A DNA stretch of 6,895 bases, from assembly GCA_964589145.1 (NCBI GenBank), contig CAZPSL010000096.1, positions 1 to 6,895 on the forward strand, given 5' to 3'. Under the pieces are notes generated by a model that made no database searches, was not told the origin of the DNA, and was given only the letters and a program-made list of their open reading frames with translations. This stretch comes from UBA11858 sp964589145. Its GTDB lineage: Bacteria > Chloroflexota > Anaerolineae > Anaerolineales > UBA11858. Made by a program: the position numbers and the translations under genes. This document shows, in pieces, positions 1-4,952 of the stretch; the stretch's first letter is position 1; every line of letters starts with the position of its first letter.

Positions 1-95
1 GAGCATCTGCGAGGGCGGGGTGAGGGAAACACGCAGTCAAAGCCGCGTAAATCGACCCACTGCACAAGAACCGGCTTGCCTTCCCACACCCCCAG

Positions 96-118
96 CCCCT
101 CTCCCTTAGGGAGAGGGG
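96..118. repeat. Palindrome in repeat unit (hairpin), copy 1
   Basis: The arm CCCCTCTCCCT is followed by one T and then its exact reverse complement, giving an 11-bp perfect stem around a single central base. The same structure recurs 123 and 246 bp downstream. GC-rich palindromes of this type are common as interspersed intergenic elements in several bacterial groups. Here the element sits inside a longer tandem unit. Confidence 0.9.
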
Positions 119-218
119 AGTCCGAGCGTATGCGAGGGCAGGGTGAGGGAAACACGCAGACAGAGCCGCGTAAATCGACCCACTGCGCAAGAACCGGCTT
201 GCCCGCCCACACCCCCAG

Positions 219-241
219 CCCCTCTCCCTTAGGGAGAGGGG
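219..241. repeat. Palindrome in repeat unit (hairpin), copy 2
   Basis: This is an identical 11-bp-arm palindrome, exactly 123 bp after the first copy. Confidence 0.9.
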
Positions 242-341
242 AGTCCGAGCGTATGCGAGGGCGGGGTGAGGGAAACACGCAGACAGAGCCGCGTAAATCG
301 ACCCACTGCACAAGACCCGGCTTGCCCGCCCACACCCCCAG

Positions 342-364
342 CCCCTCTCCCTTAGGGAGAGGGG
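342..364. repeat. Palindrome in repeat unit (hairpin), copy 3
   Basis: This third identical 11-bp-arm palindrome ends 45 bp before the RBS of the NifX-like gene. In a transcript entering from upstream it would form a strong hairpin just before the gene. No U-run follows, so it does not look like a classical terminator. Confidence 0.9.
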
Positions 365-409
365 AGTCCGAGCATCTGCGAGGGCGGGGTGAGGGAAACA
401 CAAACAAAC

Positions 410-413
410 GGAG
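410..413 (+). promoter_or_regulatory. Ribosome binding site that fixes the NifX-like start
   Basis: GGAG lies five bases before the ATG at 419. The open frame extends upstream to another ATG at 389, but that codon lies inside the tandem repeat and would add ten residues with no family similarity. The start at 419 is therefore preferred. Confidence 0.75.
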
Positions 414-418
414 ATTTT

Positions 419-763
419 ATGAGCAACTACATCGCTTTGAGCGTAGACGAATCCGGCACGAAGATGTGGAACGGGCATTTTGGAATGTCGCCGCAGTTCT
501 TCATCTACGACCGGCAGGGGAACCGCGTTGAAGTACGGGAGAATCCCCACGGCTTCAAGAGGGGCGAAAAGCACGAACACCACGACGACCCGCAGCGCAT
601 TGTGAAACTCCTCGCCGATTGCAAGGTCTTCATCGCCCGGCGTATGGGCGAGCAAAGCCGCCGGCAACTTGTCCGCAAGATGGATATCGAAACCGTGCTG
701 ACGGACGAAACCGACCCGCAGGCCGCGCTGAAGGCGTATCTGGCGGCGGGGCCGGGCGGATAG
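419..763 (+). CDS. NifX/NifB-type iron-molybdenum cofactor family protein
   Basis: This 114-residue protein looks like a single-domain member of the dinitrogenase iron-molybdenum cofactor biosynthesis family (NifX, NafY and the NifB C-terminus). It begins with a strand of the type IALSVDESG, followed by the family signature HFGMSPQFFIYD (residues 20-31). A His-rich turn (HEHHDD, about residues 52-57) precedes the helix LLADCKVFIARRMGEQS and the closing strand and helix ending in ALKAYL. The length is normal for a stand-alone domain. Such proteins bind or carry metal clusters, and many occur in organisms that do not fix nitrogen, where their role is unclear. No other nif-like gene is visible here. 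The gene lies directly behind the tandem repeat array and 63 bp before the hybrid kinase gene, so co-transcription is possible but unproven. Family placement is fairly secure; the specific function is not. Confidence 0.8.
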   Translation: MSNYIALSVDESGTKMWNGHFGMSPQFFIYDRQGNRVEVRENPHGFKRGEKHEHHDDPQRIVKLLADCKVFIARRMGEQSRRQLVRKMDIETVLTDETDPQAALKAYLAAGPGG

Positions 764-826
764 GCGACTCACCGCCCTGACGGCGCTCCCTGCCGCTTGA
801 CGATTTCCGGTTTTCCCTCACGCCCC

Positions 827-3052
827 ATGCCCTGGATTCAAACCGTCCTCAGCAGCGAAACCGAGCGCGAACTGCTGCGCTCCACCTCCCGCCGCGTGAT
901 TTACATCGTGGCGGGCATTTACGCGGCCTGGCATTTCATCGCTACCCTGGGCTGGCCTGACGTGTTCAGCCCCAGTTTGTGGGCCTGCACCGGGATGATG
1001 GTTGTGCTCGTCACGCTGACCCTCAAACTGCTGGATGACCACTACCTGCTGGCGCACGCTTTCTGGCTGACCGGGCTGACCGCGGTGATTTTCACGGCCT
1101 ACGGACTTTACGGAACCCCGGATATCCTGCTTTTGCTGGTGTTCCTGCCCCTGATGGCGATCGTCACCCTGGGGTACGCGGGTGCGGCGCTGACCGTCGG
1201 GGGAATCCTGCTCTCGGTGTTCCTCCTGCCCCGGTGGCTTCCCGCTGTTCCCCCCGTCCCGGCGGCGTACCGCTTCGGGGTGGTTTTGGGGAGCATCTTC
1301 ACCTCCCTGTTCGGCTGGGGGCTCTCCAGCAACCTGTTCACCGCTCTCGATTCGGCCTCCTTCCACTTTCGGGAAGCGCGCAAACACCTCGAAGAGACGC
1401 GCCACCACCGCGCCGAGGTCAGCCGCATGTTGAAGGAACTAAACCAGACCAACTACCAGTTGGAGCGGCTGAACCTGATGCTCCAGCAAGCCCGCCGCCG
1501 CACGGAAGATGCCCGCGCCGACCGCGACCGCTTCATCCTGGCGGTCAGCCACGAACTGCGCAGCCCGCTCAACTTCATCATCGGCTTCAGCGATTTGATG
1601 GTCAACTCCCCGGAGACCTACGCCCCGCTGGATGCGTGGCCGCCCGGCCTGTACGACGACGCCCAGGAAATTTACCGCAGCAGCAGGCATCTGCTGACCC
1701 TGATCAACGACATCCTCGACATGGGGCAGGTGGACGCCCGCCGCATGACCCTCTTCCGCCAGATGGTGAACCTGGAAACCATCGTGGACGAGGTGCGCCA
1801 GATGGTGCGCGCCGCCTTTGAGCAAAAGGGGCTGGATTTCATCGTCCGGGCCGAACCGGATTTGCCGGAGGTCTTTGTGGATGCCACCCGCATCCGGCAG
1901 GTGCTGCTGAACTTGGTCAACAACGGGCTGCGCTTCACCGACCGGGGGAGCGTGACCGTCTCGCTGCAACGGGCGGCGGACAAAATTCAGGTCAGCGTGG
2001 CCGATACGGGCGCCGGAATCGCCCCCGAAGACATCCCGAAGGTCTTTGACGATTTCCGTCAGGTGGGCGTGGACAACTGGCGGCGGCGGGAAGGCTCCGG
2101 GCTGGGGCTGTCCATCAGCCGCAGGTTCGTGCAACTCCACGGCGGCGAGATGTGGCTGGAAAGCGAACTGGGGCGCGGCGCGACCTTCTACTTCACCCTG
2201 CCCGTCCCGGAGGCGGCGCAGGAACCCGAACTCCCCGCCGGGGATGAGCGCGGCAGCCCGCCGCGCGGTTTCTACCGGCGGCTGCTTCACAGCCGGGAGC
2301 GGATTGTCCTGCTCTGCTCTCCCGACCCGATGGCGCGTGAAATTGCCCAGGGGTGGCTGGACGAGTACCGGGTGGTGCGGGTTGCCGGGCCGGACGCGCT
2401 GCCCGAACAAATCCGCGCACGTTTTCCGCAGGCGGTGCTGGTGGACAAGATGTTTGTGGACCCCCGAAAACTGCCGTTTCAGGCTTTTGCCTACGAGTTG
2501 CCGGTTATCGGCGTGATTTTCCCCAGCACGCGGGCGCGTCACGCCATGCTGCCTCAGGGCGTGCGGGATTACCTGGTCAAGCCGGTTTCGCGGGCGGATC
2601 TGGTGCGGGTGGTTCACCAACTCGATACGGAATCCCCCCGGCTGCTGCTGGTGGATGACGACCCGGCGATGGTGCGCTTTGTGGAGCAGTCGCTGAAATC
2701 CGGGGCGGATACTGACCCCGCGCTGGCCGCGCTGGAGATTCTGACCGCGCTTTCGGGGGCGGATGCCCTGCAAACCGCGGCGGAGCAGCGCCCCGATGTG
2801 ATCCTGCTCGACCTGGATTTGCCCGACATGACCGGCTGGGACGTTCTGGCGGCGTTGATGCGCCGCGAAGGGGAGGCCGCCCCGCCTGTGGTGATTGTCT
2901 CCGCCCACGATTTGCCGCAGGTGCTGTTCGGCAGCGGTCAGGCGGTGCTCGACCTCACCCTGCGGCGTCCGCTCTCCCAGCAGGAACTCCCCGAAGTGCT
3001 GCGCGCCCTGCTCGCGGAGGTCGAGCCGGATTTCAGGGAGCGGGAGAAATAG
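827..3052 (+). CDS. Membrane hybrid histidine kinase with two receiver-like domains
   Basis: The gene encodes a 741-residue sensor kinase. About six hydrophobic segments (roughly 24-42, 51-69, 75-95, 98-117, 119-136 and 149-171) form a membrane anchor with no sizeable external sensor domain. A coiled coil (about 180-235) leads into the HisKA H-box SHELRSP with phospho-acceptor His242. The ATPase domain has an N-box (Asn362, Asn366), a G1 box DTGAG (Asp393) and a G2 box GSGLGLS (423-429), so the kinase should be active. Residues 491-600 form a degenerate receiver: Asp540 and Lys585 remain, but the acidic pair is replaced by Cys-Ser. Residues 604-731 form a second receiver with Asp610/611, phospho-acceptor Asp662 and Ser692, but the invariant Lys is Arg714. 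An alternative TTG start at 797 would add ten residues. The ATG at 827 is preferred, although no clear Shine-Dalgarno precedes either. The gene converges on a regulator that is its likely partner (inference). Confidence 0.9.
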   Translation: MPWIQTVLSSETERELLRSTSRRVIYIVAGIYAAWHFIATLGWPDVFSPSLWACTGMMVVLVTLTLKLLDDHYLLAHAFWLTGLTAVIFTAYGLYGTPDILLLLVFLPLMAIVTLGYAGAALTVGGILLSVFLLPRWLPAVPPVPAAYRFGVVLGSIFTSLFGWGLSSNLFTALDSASFHFREARKHLEETRHHRAEVSRMLKELNQTNYQLERLNLMLQQARRRTEDARADRDRFILAVSHELRSPLNFIIGFSDLMVNSPETYAPLDAWPPGLYDDAQEIYRSSRHLLTLINDILDMGQVDARRMTLFRQMVNLETIVDEVRQMVRAAFEQKGLDFIVRAEPDLPEVFVDATRIRQVLLNLVNNGLRFTDRGSVTVSLQRAADKIQVSVADTGAGIAPEDIPKVFDDFRQVGVDNWRRREGSGLGLSISRRFVQLHGGEMWLESELGRGATFYFTLPVPEAAQEPELPAGDERGSPPRGFYRRLLHSRERIVLLCSPDPMAREIAQGWLDEYRVVRVAGPDALPEQIRARFPQAVLVDKMFVDPRKLPFQAFAYELPVIGVIFPSTRARHAMLPQGVRDYLVKPVSRADLVRVVHQLDTESPRLLLVDDDPAMVRFVEQSLKSGADTDPALAALEILTALSGADALQTAAEQRPDVILLDLDLPDMTGWDVLAALMRREGEAAPPVVIVSAHDLPQVLFGSGQAVLDLTLRRPLSQQELPEVLRALLAEVEPDFREREK

Positions 3053-3124
3053 AACGCGGACAGGCGAACCCACGCGGACACAAAATAAGCAATCTGCGAA
3101 TATCCGCGTCATCCGCGGCCCATT
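3053..3124. terminator. Convergent intergenic gap with inverted repeats, candidate bidirectional terminator
   Basis: Seventy-two bases separate two stop codons on opposite strands. The gap holds a 9-bp direct repeat ACGCGGACA (3054-3062 and 3072-3080) and two copies of TCCGCG (3103-3108 and 3112-3117). ACGCGGA at 3072-3078 is the reverse complement of TCCGCGT at 3103-3109, which allows a stem with a 24-base loop. There is no adjoining U-run on either strand, so a terminator role is inferred mainly from position. It could equally be a member of an interspersed repeat family. Confidence 0.35.
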
Positions 3125-4324
3125 TCACAACCCCACTTCCCGAATCGCCGCCCGCAACTGCTCCTGCGTGATCGGCTTTTTCAGGAACGCCGCCGCGCCC
3201 AGCGAGAGTGCCAGATCCGCCGACTCCCAGGCGGAGCAGACGATGACCGGAATGTGGCGGCAGGCCTCGTTCAGTTGCAGGTTCTGCAAAATCTCCCAGC
3301 CGTCTACCTGGGGCATCATCACGTCCAGCAAAATCAGGGCGGGCTGCAACTGCTCCACCAGGGGGAACACCTGATGCGGGTCGTCCACCCCGACAACCTT
3401 GAAATTTGAGCGGCTCAAATAGCGCCGGTACATCCGCAGGGTGGGCTGCTGGTCGTCCACCACCAGAATGACGGGCTGGCTCGCTGCGGGCATCGAGAAA
3501 GTCAGGCGGGCGTTACCGGATTCTCCGGCGGGCGGGTGAGTCTCCTCCAGGGCGGCGTTTAGCCGCGTCCCCCAAAATCGGGCGGAGCCAAGCAGGTCAT
3601 CGGATTCATCCCCGGCGAGGTCCGCCCACTGGCGGTCCACGGCAAAGTGGAAAATCACCTGTGCCTGGCCGCCCTGCTGCCTCACCTGCACCCGCAGGCG
3701 GTTGTCGCTTTGCAGGTGGATAGCGTAGTTGAACAAACTGATCAGAATTTGCCGCAGGATGACCCGGTCGGTGAGGACGCTGACAGCGGCGGTTTCCAGG
3801 TGGAGTTGCACCCCCTCGGTTTCCAGATGCCGCCGAAGGATGCGCACCACCCCTTGAAGCACCTCCGCCAGCGACAGAGGTTCAGGGTGGACCTCGAAGG
3901 TCTGCGCTCCCTCTGCGGGGGAGTCCGTTGCGCCGTTTGGGGCGGGTTCCAGTTTTTGACAGAAAACCCCGTCCCAGAGCCTTCCCGCCAAGGCTTGCAG
4001 CGCCTTGCTGTGATCGCGCCGCATCTGCCGTTTGCTGATTGCCAGGTAATCCGCCAGTTCCTGCAAATTGACCCCCTCAGCGTAGCGCTTGTGCAAAATC
4101 AGGTAGGGACGCCACTCGATGGCATCAATCTCCGGGGATTCCCCGGCGGGGCGGAAACGCTCGATCTCCTCCAGCACCAGTTGACGAATGTAATGCCCGC
4201 GTCCGCCGTGATAGTTTTCGGGCACGTCGAGCACCTGCGCCAGCGCGTGGGTTTCCAGCGCGGCAAAATCGTGGATGTGAGTCATCAAATCCTTGAAGAG
4301 GCCGTTGAAAACTGTGCGATCCAT
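3125..4324 (-). CDS. Response regulator: HTH, pseudo-ATPase domain, receiver
   Basis: This 399-residue regulator has an unusual domain order. Residues about 70-117 look like a sigma-region-4-type HTH (HKRYAEGVNLQELADYLAIS, then KRQMRRDHSKAL). Residues about 142-280 follow the histidine-kinase ATPase pattern, including LRQILISLFNYAI, but the two N-box asparagines are Ser196 and Tyr200 and no G1 or G2 glycine box is visible. This part is probably a non-catalytic relic. Residues 285-399 form a full receiver: Asp290/Asp291, phospho-acceptor Asp334, Ser364 and Lys383. The start chosen is the ATG at 4324. The frame stays open further upstream (to about 4792), but that stretch translates intergenic DNA and a palindrome. 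No good Shine-Dalgarno is seen. It is convergent with the hybrid kinase and divergent from the sugar-binding gene, so it may link the two. Comparable HTH-containing regulators are, from general knowledge, typical of Chloroflexota. Confidence 0.85.
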   Translation of the reverse strand: MDRTVFNGLFKDLMTHIHDFAALETHALAQVLDVPENYHGGRGHYIRQLVLEEIERFRPAGESPEIDAIEWRPYLILHKRYAEGVNLQELADYLAISKRQMRRDHSKALQALAGRLWDGVFCQKLEPAPNGATDSPAEGAQTFEVHPEPLSLAEVLQGVVRILRRHLETEGVQLHLETAAVSVLTDRVILRQILISLFNYAIHLQSDNRLRVQVRQQGGQAQVIFHFAVDRQWADLAGDESDDLLGSARFWGTRLNAALEETHPPAGESGNARLTFSMPAASQPVILVVDDQQPTLRMYRRYLSRSNFKVVGVDDPHQVFPLVEQLQPALILLDVMMPQVDGWEILQNLQLNEACRHIPVIVCSAWESADLALSLGAAAFLKKPITQEQLRAAIREVGL

Positions 4325-4412
4325 GATGCTGGTTCTGGTGTACACAACCGAAATTTCAGATGAACCGGATGGCATTGTCGGGGAACACGAACACAGCGAA
4401 TGGAGCGAATTG

Positions 4413-4427
4413 CACGAAAAAATCGTG
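4413..4427. promoter_or_regulatory. 15-bp dyad, possible operator of the regulator gene
   Basis: CACGAAAAAATCGTG is a perfect 5-bp inverted repeat around AAAAA, located 89-103 bp before the regulator's ATG. A longer inverted pair, GCACGAA (4412-4418) and TTCGTGC (4450-4456), overlaps it. An autoregulatory site is possible, but chance cannot be excluded. I found no convincing -10/-35 pair for the regulator gene nearby. Confidence 0.3.
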
Positions 4428-4510
4428 ATATTTGCCCCATTTGTGGATGTTCGTGCTGCAAAACAGAGGTCCCGTAATTTAGATGTGCAGCCGCCTTGAG
4501 GGTTCTGCCG

Positions 4511-4543
4511 TGTCCGCAAAATGTCCGCAGGATGTCCGTAAAG
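4511..4543 (+). promoter_or_regulatory. Three 11-bp direct repeats beside a promoter
   Basis: TGTCCGCAAAA, TGTCCGCAGGA and TGTCCGTAAAG follow each other without gaps at 4511, 4522 and 4533. The period is about one helical turn, so the three TGTCCG cores face the same side of the DNA. The array ends three bases before the -35 box at 4547, which is the usual place for an activator that touches RNA polymerase. Direct repeats spaced about 11 bp are typical of OmpR/PhoB-type regulator sites, but the protein that binds here is unknown. Confidence 0.55.
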
Positions 4544-4546
4544 TGA

Positions 4547-4575
4547 TTGTACCTGTTTTGGTGAATTTGTATAAT
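4547..4575 (+). promoter_or_regulatory. Sigma70-type promoter
   Basis: TTGTAC (4547-4552) and a consensus TATAAT (4570-4575) are separated by exactly 17 bp. Transcription would start near 4582 and run towards the sugar-binding lipoprotein gene, giving a leader of about 370 bases. The leader would include the G-rich palindrome and the short ORF. It could instead drive a small separate RNA. Confidence 0.65.
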
Positions 4576-4620
4576 GAAAAAGCGAGAATCGGTGCAAGCA
4601 AAAGATGTAGAACAACGATG

Positions 4621-4674
4621 TTTCCCCCCTCCCCTGCCCTCCCCCCGACGGGGGGAGGGTTGGGTGGGGGGAAA
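4621..4674. repeat. Large C/G-run palindrome with a G-quadruplex motif
   Basis: The left half is runs of C (6, 4, 3 and 6) and the right half is matching runs of G (6, 3, 3 and 6) around a GAC centre, flanked by TTT and AAA. About 22 base pairs can form with a few mismatches. The right half (4650-4671) has four G-runs of three or more separated by A, TT and T, which is a textbook G-quadruplex motif on the coding strand of the downstream gene. No U-run follows, so a simple intrinsic terminator is unlikely. It may be a dispersed GC palindrome of the same general kind as those at 96-364. Confidence 0.8.
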
Positions 4675-4730
4675 GGAAGCAGCGCCCATATGACTGCCCA
4701 ATTTCTACAACATTTGCCTGCCCCCCGATA

Positions 4731-4762
4731 CTTGCCCACATGCAAACTTGCCTACATGCAAA
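4731..4762 (+). repeat. Pair of 16-bp direct repeats
   Basis: CTTGCCCACATGCAAA (4731-4746) is followed at once by CTTGCCTACATGCAAA (4747-4762), with one mismatch. A TATACT hexamer follows at 4767-4772, but no -35 box sits at a suitable distance. It may be a regulator site or a small local duplication. Confidence 0.6.
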
Positions 4763-4799
4763 CCTGTATACTTTGTTTACCCCGCTTGTCAAGGAGGTG

Positions 4800-4886
4800 A
4801 TGCGTAGCGTCGTTGTACTGTCCCCTGTTGTCCCTGCGGCGGAACCGGTGTGTTGCAGCGCGAATACCGAAAATCACGCGCCCTGA
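4800..4886 (+). CDS. Possible 28-codon leader ORF with strong SD-like element
   Basis: AAGGAGGTGAT at 4791-4801 matches the complement of the 16S rRNA 3' end over eleven bases. The last two bases of that match begin an ATG at 4800. The frame runs 28 codons to TGA at 4884-4886 and ends 66 bp before the lipoprotein gene. GGAGG lies only two bases before the ATG, closer than is normal, so translation is doubtful. The peptide (starting MRSVVVLSPVV) resembles no family I know. The element could be a ribosome standby site or a coincidence. Confidence 0.2.
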   Translation: MRSVVVLSPVVPAAEPVCCSANTENHAP

Positions 4887-4936
4887 AAGATCATAACACC
4901 CCGGAACGGCCACAAAACAAATCCCCCAACCCCAAG

Positions 4937-4942
4937 AAGGAG
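4937..4942 (+). promoter_or_regulatory. Ribosome binding site of the sugar-binding lipoprotein gene
   Basis: AAGGAG is ten bases before the ATG at 4953, in a purine-rich stretch. It supports that start, as does the signal peptide that begins there. Confidence 0.75.
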
Positions 4943-4952
4943 AGAAAAAGAA

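Larger units (their letters stand above)
1..400. repeat. 123-bp tandem repeat array, about 3.25 copies
   Basis: The sequence repeats with an exact 123-bp period. Matching points are at 1, 124, 247 and 370 (the GAGC start of each unit), and the A of the CCCACACC phrase falls at 86, 209 and 332. Units are almost identical. Differences are point changes, for example GAGCGTATG in the two middle units versus GAGCATCTG in the first and last. The first unit begins at the window edge, so the array probably extends upstream. The last unit breaks off at about 400. Because 123 is divisible by three and the units lack stops in one frame, the array gives a false open frame with a 41-residue repeat. There are no variable spacers, so it is not a CRISPR. 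Its function is unknown. Confidence 0.95.

Noticed and set aside
1..400. CRISPR array
   Set aside because: The whole 123-bp unit is conserved, with no short repeat alternating with unique spacers.
389..418. Upstream ATG start of the NifX-like gene
   Set aside because: It lies in the repeat unit and adds ten unrelated residues. The ATG at 419 has a well-spaced GGAG.
76..531. Open frame of 151 codons with a 41-residue repeat
   Set aside because: It is the translation of the 123-bp tandem array and then an out-of-frame run into the NifX-like gene. It has no RBS or family similarity. The repeated SPSPLGRGE phrase comes from the DNA palindrome.
1439..3112. Open frame of 557 codons on the minus strand
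   Set aside because: It lies opposite the hybrid kinase, whose H, N, G1, G2 and receiver motifs are all on the plus strand.
4621..4674. Intrinsic terminator
   Set aside because: The stem is strong but no T-run follows on either strand beyond three bases, and no gene ends nearby.
4748..4772. Second promoter TTGCCT/TATACT
   Set aside because: The spacer is only 13 bp, too short for a sigma70-type promoter.
4325..4792. N-terminal extension of the minus-strand regulator
   Set aside because: The added residues translate intergenic DNA including the C/G palindrome. The conserved-looking protein starts at the ATG at 4324.
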